Positions 1 through 9,916 of a stretch of 64,000 nt of DNA are shown one piece after another. Source of the stretch: Actinomycetes bacterium (GTDB lineage: Bacteria; Actinomycetota; Thermoleophilia; RBG-16-64-13); NCBI GenBank assembly GCA_024637035.1, contig JAGXFW010000016.1, positions 310,001 to 374,000 on the forward strand, read 5' to 3'. The notes beneath the pieces are model-generated. The model was not told the DNA's origin and did not search any database. It saw only the letters and a program-made list of their open reading frames with translations. A program made the position numbers and the translations under genes. Numbering within the stretch: the stretch's first letter is position 1; every line of letters starts with the position of its first letter.

Positions 1-235
1 CGAACGTCCCTTCGAGCGTATCCGCCGGAAGAGAGGCGGCCCGGGCTTTTGCGAGGGCGTTCCGCTCGGTGAGCATGTCCGGAGAGTCGCCGCAGAGCTC
101 CTCTTCCGCGTCGCTGGGGACGACCTCGAACGGTATGCCGACAGCCGTCAGCAGCTCGCTTCTGCGGGGTGACCGCGAGGCCAGGAGCAGACGGAAATCG
201 TCGGGGAATCCAGACACTATCGCCCTTCCCATCAT
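1..235 (-). CDS. maf: Maf-family nucleotide pyrophosphatase, N-terminal part (cut by window edge)
   Basis: The frame reading left from position 235 encodes the start of a Maf/YhdE protein, a family that hydrolyses non-canonical or modified nucleoside triphosphates and has been linked to septum formation. About 78 residues are present; the C-terminus lies beyond base 1. The diagnostic N-terminal motif LLASRSPRRSELL, which forms the phosphate-binding site, is visible, followed by FEVVPSDAEEE as expected. Two tandem ATG codons (235 and 232) and a GTG slightly downstream are possible starts; family members begin only a few residues before the motif, so the GTG could be the real one. It follows ndk by about 40 bases on the same strand and is probably in the same transcript. 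Confidence 0.85.
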   Translation of the reverse strand, partial: MMGRAIVSGFPDDFRLLLASRSPRRSELLTAVGIPFEVVPSDAEEELCGDSPDMLTERNALAKARAASLPADTLEGTF

Positions 236-276
236 GGTGCCGACCGCACCGGCGCGCGTCACCGCCCAGTCCGATC

Positions 277-699
277 CTACGGCAGGAGCTCCGACTCCGA
301 GAAGTACAGGGCGATCTCGCGCTCGGCGCTCGCGGTGCTGTCGGACCCGTGCACGACGTTCTGGCCGATCTCAAGCGCGTAGTCACCGCGGATCGTGCCG
401 GGAGCCGCGTTCACCGGGTCGGTGGCCCCCATCATGCTCCGCGACACCTGCACCGCCGACACGCCCTCGACCACCATCGCCACGATCGGCCCTGAGGTGA
501 GAAAGGCGACAAGCTCGCCGAAGAACGGTTTCTCGCGGTGCTCCTCGTAGTGCTCCTCGGCCAATCCGCGCGCGGCCTGCAGGAGCTTCATGCCTTTGAG
601 CACGAAGCCCCGACGCTCGAAGCGTGCTGTCACCTCGCCCACCAATCCACGCTCGACACCGTTGGGCTTGACGAGCACCAAAGTGCGTTCTATCGCCAT
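277..699 (-). CDS. ndk: Nucleoside diphosphate kinase
   Basis: A 140-residue protein of normal length for Ndk, which transfers the gamma-phosphate between nucleoside tri- and diphosphates through a phosphohistidine. The start [15 protein letters not shown] carries the conserved lysine (K11) and the catalytic motif NVVHGSDS places the active-site histidine at H117. The ATG is preceded by GAGGAGG at good spacing, so the start is secure. The next gene upstream on this strand (the zinc-ribbon protein) stops at 835, leaving a 135-base gap that may hold a promoter, though none is clear. maf follows downstream, a plausible nucleotide-pool housekeeping pair. Confidence 0.97.
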   Translation of the reverse strand: MAIERTLVLVKPNGVERGLVGEVTARFERRGFVLKGMKLLQAARGLAEEHYEEHREKPFFGELVAFLTSGPIVAMVVEGVSAVQVSRSMMGATDPVNAAPGTIRGDYALEIGQNVVHGSDSTASAEREIALYFSESELLP

Positions 700-834
700 G
701 TCGTCCTCCTCATCGATTCCAACAAAGACTCAGGGTTCTTTCAGGAAGCCCACGCGCGGATTATCCCGTCACGCGAGAGTGGCGCCAGAAAGCGTTCGCC
801 GTATCCCCAAACCGGGGCCGAGCGCTGCCCGAAC

Positions 835-1329
835 TCAGCGGAGGCTCACCTCGCTCACGCTGGCAGAGCCAGGCGTGGCGACGACATCCGTGGCGCAGTA
901 CGGGCACACCTTCCACGAGCGTTCTAGTGGACGCTCGCACGCCGGGCACGCGTGCCGCAAGGCCTTACGGCACTTCGGGCACGCGATGTAGTCCTCGCGC
1001 ACCGGCTCGCGGCAGTTCGGGCAGGCCCGAACGGCGCTCAACTCCATCTCCACCGCACGCATCTCGAGGTCGCGCTCCCGCACGTCTACCAAGTATTCAG
1101 ACGGCCGTAGGATGGTGTAGACGAGCGTGCCGATGAATGGGAAGACCAATGACGTGGCCACGGCCACCGCTGTGATCAAGCCGTCTTCGATCCTCTTGCG
1201 AGCGTCCTTCAACGTCCAGAAGACCAGTGACAGCCACAGCACGACGACAGAGAACCAAATGAGGTACCAGGCGAGGGTCCAACCTTCCCACCCGATGATG
1301 TTCTGTATGGTCTGGAGAGCGTTGTCCAA
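835..1329 (-). CDS. Membrane-anchored double zinc-ribbon protein
   Basis: A 164-residue protein of unknown function. Two hydrophobic helices (about residues 18-40 and 52-74) are followed by a charged linker and two zinc ribbons with CPxC pairs: C103/C106 with C117/C120, and C128/C131 with C142/C145. Such proteins are common in actinobacteria, and the ribbons are expected to face the cytoplasm. The start is TTG at 1329, with AGGAG overlapping the stop codon of the 44-aa gene just upstream; no better start is seen. It ends the folC-led run, with ndk next on the same strand. The role is unknown; a scaffold or sensing function is only a guess from the domain layout. Confidence 0.8.
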   Translation of the reverse strand: MDNALQTIQNIIGWEGWTLAWYLIWFSVVVLWLSLVFWTLKDARKRIEDGLITAVAVATSLVFPFIGTLVYTILRPSEYLVDVRERDLEMRAVEMELSAVRACPNCREPVREDYIACPKCRKALRHACPACERPLERSWKVCPYCATDVVATPGSASVSEVSLR

Positions 1330-1338
1330 GCCTCGCTC

Positions 1339-1473
1339 CTAAACGAGTCGTGTGCCCACCACATAGCCGATCACGAAGAATACCACGACGATCACCAGCA
1401 GCACGAGGATCATGAACAGCATCACGTCCCGGGTCTGCCGGCCACCCGACGAGGCTCGACGCTCACGCGCCAT
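1339..1473 (-). CDS. 44-residue single-pass membrane protein
   Basis: A short gene between folC and the zinc-ribbon gene. The predicted product starts MARERRASSGGRQTRD, a basic and polar tail of about 16 residues, then has a strongly hydrophobic stretch (about residues 18-40) and ends GTRLV. Its ATG lies inside the last codons of folC (11-base overlap), and its stop overlaps the Shine-Dalgarno of the zinc-ribbon gene, an arrangement typical of translational coupling. The basic N-terminus suggests N-in orientation. No family is recognised. The tight packing between two real genes and the clear positive tail plus membrane helix support it as real, but conservation must be tested. Confidence 0.6.
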   Translation of the reverse strand: MARERRASSGGRQTRDVMLFMILVLLVIVVVFFVIGYVVGTRLV

Positions 1474-2764
1474 GAAGGGAGCGCTTCAGATCGGCGATAA
1501 GATAGAGGGAACCTGTGGCTATGACCACCTGGCTCGACGTGGCCAGCTTGAAGGCACTGCGCAGAGCCGACCGCGGGTCGGGGTCGATGAAGACCTCCGG
1601 TGCGTCTTCAAGTTCCTCGAGGATGCTCGCAAGTTCCTCGGCCGGGTAGGAACGAGCGTTGCTGTTCTCGGTCACGAAGAGAATATCGCAGCGAGGTGCG
1701 AGATCGCGCAGCATCTCGAGAGCGCCTTTGTCCCGCAAGATCGACACCACGGCGATTAGGCGCCTCCGTGCTAGGAGGTGGTCGAGCGAGCGCAGCATCT
1801 CGGCCATGCCAGACGGGTTGTGTGCCCCGTCGAGCACGCAGTAGGGTTGCTCGCTGATCACCTCGAGGCGGCCGGGCACTGCCGTGCTGTAGAGGGAACT
1901 TCGTACCTTCTCCGGGTCGAGGGCCCGCTCGAGGAAGAGTTCCGCCGCCGCGATAGCCACCGCGGCGTTCGAGCGCTGGTAGTTGCCGAGCACGCTGAGC
2001 CGGATGCCGGGGTACAGATCGTAGATGCCGAACACGTCGAAGGAATCCTGGTGAACGTCGGTGAGAAGGGATACTTCGTCCCCCAGGAGATGAAGGGCCG
2101 CACCTCGCTCCGCGCAGATCTCGCGCAGCCGAAGGCGCACGTCGGCATCGAGGACGCCCGCGGCCACGGTACCGCCCGCGGGGATCACGGCCGCCTTCTC
2201 CTCTAGGATCGCCGAGGTGGTGTCGCCCAGGTGCTCGGTGTGCTCCAGCCCGATAGTGGTGACCACCTGCACATTCGACGAGATGATGCTCGTCGCGTCC
2301 CAACGTCCACCCAGACCGGCTTCGATCACAGCGACATCGCAACCCCGCTCCTGGAAGTGCAGATACGCCGCCACCGTGAGCACCTCGAACTGGGTGAGCA
2401 CCTCCCCCTCTGGCAGAGTCGCGTTCACCTGTTCGGCCAAGGGCATGATGCGGGCCACCAGGGCGTAGAACTCCTCATCAGTACTCGGAGCGCCGTCGAC
2501 CAGCTGCCGTTCGGAGAGGCTCACCAGGTGGGGCGACACGTAGGCGCCCACGCGCAGCCCGTGGGCCCGCAGTAGAGAGGAGATGAACCGCGTGGTCGAC
2601 GACTTGCCGTTGGTGCCCACCACGTGGATGGTCTTGTAGGAGTTCTGGGGGTCGCCCAAGAGCGCCGCCAACTTTCGCACACGGTCAAGGCCCAGACGCA
2701 TGCCGAACATCTCGAGCCCGGCCACGTATTCCCGCGCCTCGGCGATCGTGGGTGCCTTCTTCAC
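1463..2764 (-). CDS. folC: Bifunctional folylpolyglutamate synthase / dihydrofolate synthase
   Basis: A 433-residue Mur-ligase-fold enzyme that adds glutamate to dihydropteroate and to folates in the cytoplasm, an essential step in one-carbon metabolism. The ATP-binding loop VVGTNGKSSTT sits at about residues 48-58, followed by the typical SPHLVSLSERQLVDG segment, and the C-terminal Mur-ligase domain has the motif LDGAHNPSGM. Length is normal. The start is GTG at 2764, overlapping the valS stop by four bases (GTGA), so translation is coupled to valS. The gene order valS-folC is widespread in Gram-positive bacteria. Its own last codons contain the start of the 44-aa membrane protein. Confidence 0.95.
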   Translation of the reverse strand: MKKAPTIAEAREYVAGLEMFGMRLGLDRVRKLAALLGDPQNSYKTIHVVGTNGKSSTTRFISSLLRAHGLRVGAYVSPHLVSLSERQLVDGAPSTDEEFYALVARIMPLAEQVNATLPEGEVLTQFEVLTVAAYLHFQERGCDVAVIEAGLGGRWDATSIISSNVQVVTTIGLEHTEHLGDTTSAILEEKAAVIPAGGTVAAGVLDADVRLRLREICAERGAALHLLGDEVSLLTDVHQDSFDVFGIYDLYPGIRLSVLGNYQRSNAAVAIAAAELFLERALDPEKVRSSLYSTAVPGRLEVISEQPYCVLDGAHNPSGMAEMLRSLDHLLARRRLIAVVSILRDKGALEMLRDLAPRCDILFVTENSNARSYPAEELASILEELEDAPEVFIDPDPRSALRSAFKLATSSQVVIATGSLYLIADLKRSLHGA

Positions 2765-5451
2765 GAGGACATCTCCTCCCCTAGACGCTCACGATACTGT
2801 CGTTCGGCTTCAGCCAGGAGCCGCTCGCCGGCTTCCAGGCGCTCGCGCATCTCCGCGACGACCTCGGCGGGCGCGTTGGCAACGAAGCCCTTGTTGCCGA
2901 GTTTGGAGCGCGCTCGATCGATATCAGACTGCGCCTTCGCGGCGCGCGCGAGGAGTCTGGCTCGCTCCTTGTCCACGTCGACCAGCCCCTCCAGAGGAAG
3001 CAACACTTTCAAGCCGGGCGCCTGGATCGACGTGTAGCGGCCCGGCGGCACCTCCTCATCCTTGGTCGCGACGCCGGCCACCTCGCAGCCGCACAGTTGG
3101 CGGAAGGCAGCCTCGTGCTCGGTCATCGCCCTCGCGCGTTCGGTTTCCGCTGCGACCACCCACACTCCGGCCGAAACGGACCGCGGCAGCTCGAGCTCTT
3201 CCCGAGCGGACCGGATACCACTCACCGCGCCGATGAACGCGTCCATGGCCTGCTCGGCGGCGGGGTCATCCCACGCAGGGTCGATATCGGGGAAGAGCGC
3301 CGCCAGGATGTCTGGGCCGATCGATCCGTCGTTCACGTCGCCCGCCGTCGATACCGACGTCTCTCCCGCACGCGGAAGATTCCGATAGAGCTCGGCCGTG
3401 ACGAACGGCATCATCGGATGCAGCAGACGCAGGGTGCTGTCGAGGAGCGACAAGAGGGTGCAGCTCACATCGAGGCGCTCGCCCTCGTCCTCACCATACA
3501 GACGCGACTTGGCGATCTCGAGATACCAGTCGCACACCTCGTTCCACACGAAGCGATACCCCACCCGCGCGGCTTCGGCGAGATCGAACGAATCGTACAG
3601 GCCGGCCAACTCGCGGGTCACGGCCCCGAGCCTACTGAAGATCCACCGATCTGCGCACGTTCGAGGCACCGCGACAGGAGTGGCGTTCGGATGAACGCCG
3701 GACAGGATCAGCCGTGAAGCATTCCAGAGTTTGTTCGCGAAGTTGCGCCCCATCTCGATGCGATCCGCGCTGAAACGCACGTCTTGCACGGAGCTCATGT
3801 AGAGCAACCCGAAGCGGGTGGCGTCCGCCCCGTATTCCGCGATCAGCTCGAGGGGGTCGATGCCCGTACCAAGACTCTTGCTCATGCGTCGCCCATCGGA
3901 GGCGAGGATCGTCGGATGCACGATCACCGAGTGGAACGGGATATCGTCCGCGTACTCCAGCCCCATCATGATCATGCGGGCGACCCAGAGATACAGGATG
4001 TCGCGGGCCGTCGACAACACCGAGGTCGGATAGTACGCATCGAGTTCGGGTGTCTTTTCCGGCCACCCGAGGGTCGCGAAGGGCCACATCGCCGAACTGA
4101 ACCAGGTGTCGAGCACATCTTCATCCTGCCGCACGTTCCCACCGCACTCTGGGCAGGCCGATTGAGGCTCCACGCTCACGGTGACCTTCTCGCAGTCGTC
4201 GCAGTACCACACCGGTAGTCGGTGCCCCCACCACAGCTGTCTGCTCAGGCACCAGGGCCGGATGCCGCGCATCCACTCCACGTATATATCTGCCCAACGG
4301 TCGGGCGAGAATGACACACGTCCGTCTTCGACGCACTCGATCGCCGGCGCGGCCAACCGCTTCATGTCCATGAACCATTGGAGCGACAGGAGCGGCTGGA
4401 TCACCGTGCCGCAGCGGTAGCAGGTGCCCACGGAGTGGCGATAATCCTCCTCACGCTCGAAAAGCCCAAGTTCCTGCAGGCGCTGGACCATGTCCCCGCG
4501 CGCCTCCTCGGCGTCTCGGCCCGCGAACTCTCCGGCCTCGGCGTTCAGGCGCCCATCGAAATCGATGGCCGACACGGCCGGCAGCCCATGCCGTTGCCCG
4601 ATCTCCCAGTCGTTCGGATCGTGCCCAGGCGTGATCTTGAGGGCGCCGGTGCCGAACTCAGGATCGACGTGGCCGTCGGCGATGATGGGCACTTCTCTGC
4701 CCACCAGCGGGACCAGAGCCGTCATGCCGACGAACTTACCGTACCGCGGATCATTGGGATTCACCGCCACAGCGGTGTCCGCGACGATGGTCTCCGGGCG
4801 GGTGGTGGCCACGGTGAGGTGGTCGTCGGTGCCCACCACCGGGTACCGTACGTAGTAGAGCTTGTCGCTACGGTCGACGTGTTCGACTTCCAAGTCAGAT
4901 ATGGCCGAGCCGCAACGAACGCACCAGTTGACGAGGTATACGTCGCGGTAGATGTCGCCCTTGTCGTAGAGGTCGACGAAGACCCGCAACACGGCCGCGT
5001 GATAGGCATCGTCCATGGTGAATCGTTCTCGTTCGTAGTCGCAGGCGCAGCCCAGGCTCTTCAGCTGATGGATGATCGTGGAGCCGAACTCCTCCCGCCA
5101 CTCCCACACACGGCGCGCGAACTCCTCGCGACCGAGGTCCTCTTTGCGCAGACCCTCCTGCGCGATGCGGGCCTCGACCTTGTTCTGGGTGGCGATGCCT
5201 GCGTGGTCGGTGCCGACCAGCCAGAGAGCTTCGCGGCCGCGCAGTCGGTTGTAGCGCACCAGTACATCCTGGATGGTGCCGTTGAGCGCGTGCCCCATGT
5301 GGAGCGACCCGGTCACATTCGGCGGCGGGATGACGATCGAGTACGTGGGCTTATCCGGAGTGGCCGAAGCGTGGAACGCCCCGCTCTCCAACCAGCCCCG
5401 CATCAGCGGCTCCTCCACCTCATGGGGTGAATAGCGCGCGGACATCGTCAC
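2761..5451 (-). CDS. valS: Valyl-tRNA synthetase
   Basis: An 896-residue class I aminoacyl-tRNA synthetase that charges tRNA-Val. The HIGH signature appears as HMGH (residues 51-54) in IPPPNVTGSLHMGHALNG, and the KMSKS signature as RMSKS in GRRMSKSLGTG. Two CxxC pairs in the insert (CVRCG and the CDDC/CPEC region) point to zinc binding. The C-terminal 65 residues are charged and heptad-like, matching the coiled-coil arm that contacts tRNA-Val. The longest start is GTG at 5451, overlapping the lon stop by four bases; an ATG two codons in (5445) is equally possible. It lies between lon and folC in one minus-strand run. Confidence 0.97.
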   Translation of the reverse strand: MTMSARYSPHEVEEPLMRGWLESGAFHASATPDKPTYSIVIPPPNVTGSLHMGHALNGTIQDVLVRYNRLRGREALWLVGTDHAGIATQNKVEARIAQEGLRKEDLGREEFARRVWEWREEFGSTIIHQLKSLGCACDYERERFTMDDAYHAAVLRVFVDLYDKGDIYRDVYLVNWCVRCGSAISDLEVEHVDRSDKLYYVRYPVVGTDDHLTVATTRPETIVADTAVAVNPNDPRYGKFVGMTALVPLVGREVPIIADGHVDPEFGTGALKITPGHDPNDWEIGQRHGLPAVSAIDFDGRLNAEAGEFAGRDAEEARGDMVQRLQELGLFEREEDYRHSVGTCYRCGTVIQPLLSLQWFMDMKRLAAPAIECVEDGRVSFSPDRWADIYVEWMRGIRPWCLSRQLWWGHRLPVWYCDDCEKVTVSVEPQSACPECGGNVRQDEDVLDTWFSSAMWPFATLGWPEKTPELDAYYPTSVLSTARDILYLWVARMIMMGLEYADDIPFHSVIVHPTILASDGRRMSKSLGTGIDPLELIAEYGADATRFGLLYMSSVQDVRFSADRIEMGRNFANKLWNASRLILSGVHPNATPVAVPRTCADRWIFSRLGAVTRELAGLYDSFDLAEAARVGYRFVWNEVCDWYLEIAKSRLYGEDEGERLDVSCTLLSLLDSTLRLLHPMMPFVTAELYRNLPRAGETSVSTAGDVNDGSIGPDILAALFPDIDPAWDDPAAEQAMDAFIGAVSGIRSAREELELPRSVSAGVWVVAAETERARAMTEHEAAFRQLCGCEVAGVATKDEEVPPGRYTSIQAPGLKVLLPLEGLVDVDKERARLLARAAKAQSDIDRARSKLGNKGFVANAPAEVVAEMRERLEAGERLLAEAERQYRERLGEEMSS

Positions 5452-7997
5452 ATCTGCACCTCCGCGAACACGTGCGCCAGAACGTCCTTGAACTCGGTCA
5501 CGTACACGATCTCGAGCCCGCGCGTGAGTTCCGCGGGCACTTCCTTGATCTGGGGACGCACGTCGGCGGGCAGCACGACCTTCTGCACGCCCTCACGCAG
5601 CGCGGCCAACAGTTTCTCTTTGAGCCCTCCCACCGCCAAGACCTGACCTGTGAGGGTGATCTCACCGGAGAGCGCGACCTTCGGGGCCAAGGGGAGCAAC
5701 GTCAATGCCGAGAGCAGCGAGGCCGCCACGGCGATCCCCGCCGACGGTCCCTCCTTGGGGACTCCCCCTTCAGGCAGGTGCATGCGCACCTCGAGCGCGG
5801 CAAGGAGCTCGTGGTCGGTGGGGGCGGGCGGTTCGCACGCGAGCGTCTGCCCCTCACTGATCTCCACCTCTAGAGGCGTGACTCCCTCTTCCAGCAATAC
5901 TCCGATGTCCGTTCCGACGGCCTCGATCATGAGACCGGGCTCTCCGGCGCCTTCAGCGGAGACCAGGCTCTCACCGGGGCTGTAGTGCTCCAGCAGGTAG
6001 GCCCTGCCCTCCGATGCCCGCCAGAGCGAAGCAAGGTCCGCGTCGCGAGCCAGCGAGGTCTTGAGGTAGCCCCATGCGGCGGTGACGCTCTCCTGCATCA
6101 CCTCGCCCAGCTGGCCGGTGAGGTGGAAGTCACCCTTGCCCGGGCCCACCACGGTCTCGATACGAAGGATGTCGCCGCCGGCGCCTGTGTACGCCAGCCC
6201 GATGCTCACCCCCACCTTCGCCTCGCTCTCGACGCGGGCCCGCAAGAATGGCGGGGCCCCAAGATGACGTTCTGTCTCGCGCGGCCCGAGGCGGCCCGGC
6301 ACGGGTTTGCCTTCCACGCGGGAGCGGGCCAGCTTCCGATACACCTTGCCGATGAGTCGCGCCAGTTCGCGCACTCCGGCTTCGCGGGTGTACGAGCCGA
6401 TCAAGGCCCGGAGAGCCGGGCGCGAGAAGACGTCGCCCAAGTCGGCCAGCCCGTTCTCCTCGGCGAGTCGCGGCACAAGATGACGCCGGGCTATCTCCTC
6501 TTTCTCACGCTCGGTATATCCAGGGAGCCGGATCATCTCGAGACGGTCGTGCAGGGTCTCGGGGATGTCTTCCTCGTAGTTGGCCGTGGCCACGAACAGC
6601 ACCTTGGAGAGGTCGTACTCCAGCTCCAGATAGGTGTCGCGGAAGGCGTGGTTCTGCACCGGGTCGAGCACCTCGTTGAGGGCCGCCGCCGGATCTCCCC
6701 GCCAGTCGGACTCCAACTTGTCGAGTTCGTCGAGGAGCACGACGGGATCGTCCACCCCGGCACGCTTGAGGGCATCCACGATGCGCCCTGGCATCGCCCC
6801 TACGTAGGTCTTCCGGTGCCCGCGGATCTCGGCTTCATCGCGCACACCACCCAGGCTGATGCGCTGCAGCGGTCGACCGAGACCCTTCGCGATAGCCATG
6901 GCGACCGAGGTCTTCCCCACTCCCGGCGGCCCGATGAGGCAGAGCGTGGTGTTGGGCGGGGTGCCGCCCCGCAGGCGGGCCACCGCCAGGTACTCGATGA
7001 TGCGGTCCTTGACGTCCTTGAGCCCGTAGTGCGTCTCGTCCAGCACGCGGGCCACCTTCTCGACGTCGGGCAGGTCGGCCCCGGAGAGTTCGCCCCACGG
7101 CAGTCCGAGCACGTGGTCTAGGTAGGTCTTCGCCACGGCGCTTTCCGCAGAGAACGGCGGGAGCTCACCCAGACGGCGGATCTCCTTTTGGATCGCGGCG
7201 GCGGCCGCTTCTGGAGGGTGCTTCTCCTGCAGGAGCTTGGCATACTCGCCACCCTCGCCGCCGTCGTCTTCCTCGTCACCCAGCTCTTCGCGAAGTACGC
7301 GCATCCGCTCGCGCAGGAACACCTTGCGCTGGTGCCGCTCGAGGTTCTCGTGCACCTGGTCGGCGATCTCATTCTCGATCGCCATGAACTCGCTCTCCTG
7401 GATCAGGATCTCCAGCAGGCGCAGAAGGCGCTCTTCCGCATCGTCGCCCTCGAGCAGAGACTGCTTGCGGTCGGGCGCGATGTCCAGATGTGCGGCCACC
7501 AGATTGGCCACGTCTTCCGGGTCGGTGACATCGTCGAGCGCGGTCTCGGCTTCTTCCGGTAGCTGAGGCGACTGCGCCACGTACACCGAGAACTCGCGGG
7601 CGACGGAATCGACCAGCGCCCGCGTGCGCGACCAGTCTCGAGCCGGCTTGGTATGCAGTTCGCGCACGGCGACCATGAAGAGGGGCGACTCGCTGACGAA
7701 CGACTCGATCTCCACCCGGTGCAGCCCCTCGATCACGGCCTTGATGGTGCCGTCGATGAGGCGATGGAGCTGGACGACCTTGCAGAGCGTCCCCACGGTG
7801 AAGATGTCGGAGGGACCGGGATCCTCGATCGCGCCCACCTTCTGCGCTGAGATGACCAGCACACCGTCCTGGGCGTGCGCGCGCTCCAGCGCCCGAGCGC
7901 CGTGTTCGCGTACCTCGAAGATCGGAGTCAACATCCGGGGGAAGACGATGAGATCCCGTGTCGCCAGGAGCGGCAGCGTGCGCTGCGGGTCGGTCAA
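5448..7997 (-). CDS. lon: ATP-dependent Lon protease
   Basis: An 849-residue Lon protease that degrades misfolded and regulatory proteins in the cytoplasm. It shows the N-terminal substrate-binding domain (about 1-205), a coiled region, the AAA+ module with Walker A GPPGVGKT (356-363) and Walker [10 protein letters not shown], and the C-terminal peptidase with the catalytic pair S752 (PKEGPSAG) and K795 (GGLKEKLL), spaced 43 residues apart as in E. coli Lon. The start is TTG at 7997 with GGAG at suitable distance. An acidic insert ([11 protein letters not shown], about 241-251) sits in the linker. It follows clpX by about 12 bases. Confidence 0.97.
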   Translation of the reverse strand: MTDPQRTLPLLATRDLIVFPRMLTPIFEVREHGARALERAHAQDGVLVISAQKVGAIEDPGPSDIFTVGTLCKVVQLHRLIDGTIKAVIEGLHRVEIESFVSESPLFMVAVRELHTKPARDWSRTRALVDSVAREFSVYVAQSPQLPEEAETALDDVTDPEDVANLVAAHLDIAPDRKQSLLEGDDAEERLLRLLEILIQESEFMAIENEIADQVHENLERHQRKVFLRERMRVLREELGDEEDDGGEGGEYAKLLQEKHPPEAAAAAIQKEIRRLGELPPFSAESAVAKTYLDHVLGLPWGELSGADLPDVEKVARVLDETHYGLKDVKDRIIEYLAVARLRGGTPPNTTLCLIGPPGVGKTSVAMAIAKGLGRPLQRISLGGVRDEAEIRGHRKTYVGAMPGRIVDALKRAGVDDPVVLLDELDKLESDWRGDPAAALNEVLDPVQNHAFRDTYLELEYDLSKVLFVATANYEEDIPETLHDRLEMIRLPGYTEREKEEIARRHLVPRLAEENGLADLGDVFSRPALRALIGSYTREAGVRELARLIGKVYRKLARSRVEGKPVPGRLGPRETERHLGAPPFLRARVESEAKVGVSIGLAYTGAGGDILRIETVVGPGKGDFHLTGQLGEVMQESVTAAWGYLKTSLARDADLASLWRASEGRAYLLEHYSPGESLVSAEGAGEPGLMIEAVGTDIGVLLEEGVTPLEVEISEGQTLACEPPAPTDHELLAALEVRMHLPEGGVPKEGPSAGIAVAASLLSALTLLPLAPKVALSGEITLTGQVLAVGGLKEKLLAALREGVQKVVLPADVRPQIKEVPAELTRGLEIVYVTEFKDVLAHVFAEVQM

Positions 7998-8009
7998 TTC
8001 ACACTCCAG

Positions 8010-9281
8010 CTATGCTGACTCTTCGTCGAGATCGAGTTCGTCTCGACCGGCGCTGGTGACGAGCGTGGGCTCGATACTGCGCTCGATGACCTCTTTGGTG
8101 ATGACGCATTTCGTCACATCACGACGACTCGGAAGGTCGAACATCACGTTCGTGAGAGCGACCTCGATGATGGAACGGAGCCCCCGGGCCCCGGTATCAC
8201 GCACAACGGCCTTGTCGGCGATCGCGTCAAGAGTCTCTTTGGGAAACAGCAACTCCACACCGTCGTATGCGAAGAACTTGCGGTACTGCTTGACCAGGGC
8301 GTTCTTCGGTTCGGTGAGGATGGCCACGAGGTCTTCGCGACGGAGTTGGTGGACGTTCGCGATGACCGGCAGACGCCCTACGAACTCCGGGATCAGGCCG
8401 AAATTGAGTAGGTCTTCGGGCAACACCTGCGCGAACAACTCTCCCACATCACGCTCGCGCTTGCCCTCGATCACCGCGCCGAAACCCACACCCTTCCCGC
8501 CGATGCGGCGCTCGATGATCTTCTCGAGGCCCGCGAACGCTCCACCACAGATGAAAAGGATGTTCGTGGTGTCGATGGTGAGGAACTCCTGGTGCGGGTG
8601 CTTGCGGCCGCCCTGCGGCGGCACGCTGGCAGTGGTGCCCTCAAGGATCTTGAGCAGGGCCTGCTGCACGCCTTCACCGGATACATCCCGCGTGATCGAC
8701 GGGTTGTCGGCCTTGCGGGCGATCTTGTCGACCTCGTCGATGTAGATGATGCCCGTCTCAGCCTTCTTGACATCGAAATCGGCGGCCTGGATGAGTTTGA
8801 GGAGGATGTTCTCCACATCCTCGCCCACGTATCCAGCCTCCGTCAGAGCGGTGGCGTCGGCGATGGCGAACGGCACGTTGAGGAGTCGAGCCAGAGTCTG
8901 CGCTAGGAGGGTCTTGCCGCACCCGGTGGGCCCCACCAGCAGGATGTTCGACTTGGCCAGCTCGATGTCGTCATCTTCAGCGACCGCCATCTGCACACGT
9001 TTGTAGTGGTTGTACACGGCGACTGAAAGCGTGCGCTTGGCCTCTTCCTGGCCCACGACGTACTCCGACAACACAGAGTAGATCTCGCGCGGCTTCGGAA
9101 GGGTGTCGAGATCGAGGGTGACAGGCGCCGAGAACTCCTCGTCGATGATCTCGTTGCAGAGGTCGATGCATTCGTCGCAGATGTACACGCCCGGCCCGGC
9201 GATGAGTTTCTTCACCTGGCGCTGGCTCTTCCCGCAGAAGCTGCAGAGAAGCTGTTCGGAACCACCCGAGGGCTTCGGCAC
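8010..9281 (-). CDS. clpX: ClpX, ATPase subunit of the ClpXP protease
   Basis: A 423-residue AAA+ unfoldase that recognises substrates, including tmRNA-tagged proteins, and feeds them to ClpP. The N-terminal zinc-binding domain has C13/C16 and C35/C38, Walker A is GPTGCGKT (117-124), and Walker [12 protein letters not shown] follows. The pore loop and IGF loop regions appear intact, and length is typical. The start is GTG at 9281, preceded by GGGAG with a 7-base spacer. It sits directly after clpP (11-base gap), the classic clpP-clpX order. Since ssrA and smpB also lie in this window, the tagging and degradation arms of trans-translation are both represented. Confidence 0.97.
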   Translation of the reverse strand: MPKPSGGSEQLLCSFCGKSQRQVKKLIAGPGVYICDECIDLCNEIIDEEFSAPVTLDLDTLPKPREIYSVLSEYVVGQEEAKRTLSVAVYNHYKRVQMAVAEDDDIELAKSNILLVGPTGCGKTLLAQTLARLLNVPFAIADATALTEAGYVGEDVENILLKLIQAADFDVKKAETGIIYIDEVDKIARKADNPSITRDVSGEGVQQALLKILEGTTASVPPQGGRKHPHQEFLTIDTTNILFICGGAFAGLEKIIERRIGGKGVGFGAVIEGKRERDVGELFAQVLPEDLLNFGLIPEFVGRLPVIANVHQLRREDLVAILTEPKNALVKQYRKFFAYDGVELLFPKETLDAIADKAVVRDTGARGLRSIIEVALTNVMFDLPSRRDVTKCVITKEVIERSIEPTLVTSAGRDELDLDEESA

Positions 9282-9292
9282 GGAGCTACTCC

Positions 9293-9877
9293 CTACCTGT
9301 GTTCGATGATCTTGTCGACGATCCCATATGCAAGCGCGTCCTCTGAGTTCATGAAGTAGTCGCGCTCGGTGTCTTTCTCCACCTTCTCCAACTCCTGCCC
9401 GCTGTGCTTCGCGAGGATCTCGTCGAGCCTCCGCCGGAGGGCCAATGCCTCACGCGCGTGGATCTCGATATCTGTGGCGGGACCCTGGAATCCACCGGAC
9501 ACCTGATGTATCAACACCTTGGAGTTCGGCAACACGTACCGTTTTCCCTTCGCCCCGCCGGCGAGCAGCAGTGCGCCCATCGACATCGCGACCCCGATGC
9601 AGATGGTGGAGATGTCCGGCTTGACGAACTGCATGGTGTCGTAGATGGCGAGGCCGGCGTAGACGCTGCCGCCCGGGCTGTTGATGTACAAGGCGATGTC
9701 TTTGTCGGGGTCTTCAGACTCGAGGTGCAAGAGCTGCGCAACGATCAGGTTGGCCACCTGGTCGTTCACGGGTGTGCCGAGAAAGACGATGCGCTCATTG
9801 AGAAGTCGCGAGTAGATGTCGAACGCGCGCTCTCCGCGGCTGGTCTGCTCGACGACCATGGGAATCAATGGACTCAC
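9293..9877 (-). CDS. clpP: ClpP, proteolytic subunit of Clp proteases
   Basis: A 194-residue serine peptidase that forms the double-heptamer chamber of ClpXP. The catalytic triad is visible: S99 in GVAMSMGA, H124 in VLIHQVSGG and D173 in DTERD. The N-terminus ([22 protein letters not shown]) matches mature ClpP almost from the first residue, so a long propeptide is absent. The start is GTG at 9877 with AAAGGA upstream; an internal ATG at codon 7 is the alternative. It lies 40 bases after tig and before clpX, a conserved tig-clpP-clpX order. Confidence 0.97.
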   Translation of the reverse strand: MSPLIPMVVEQTSRGERAFDIYSRLLNERIVFLGTPVNDQVANLIVAQLLHLESEDPDKDIALYINSPGGSVYAGLAIYDTMQFVKPDISTICIGVAMSMGALLLAGGAKGKRYVLPNSKVLIHQVSGGFQGPATDIEIHAREALALRRRLDEILAKHSGQELEKVEKDTERDYFMNSEDALAYGIVDKIIEHR

Positions 9878-9916
9878 CCTGCCATCCTTTCGCTCGGGTA
9901 GACGGGGCCTTTGAGG

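Noticed and set aside
4378-5430. Long open frame of 350 codons on the plus strand
   Set aside because: It lies entirely opposite valS, whose motifs are clear. Such antisense frames are expected in high-G+C DNA.
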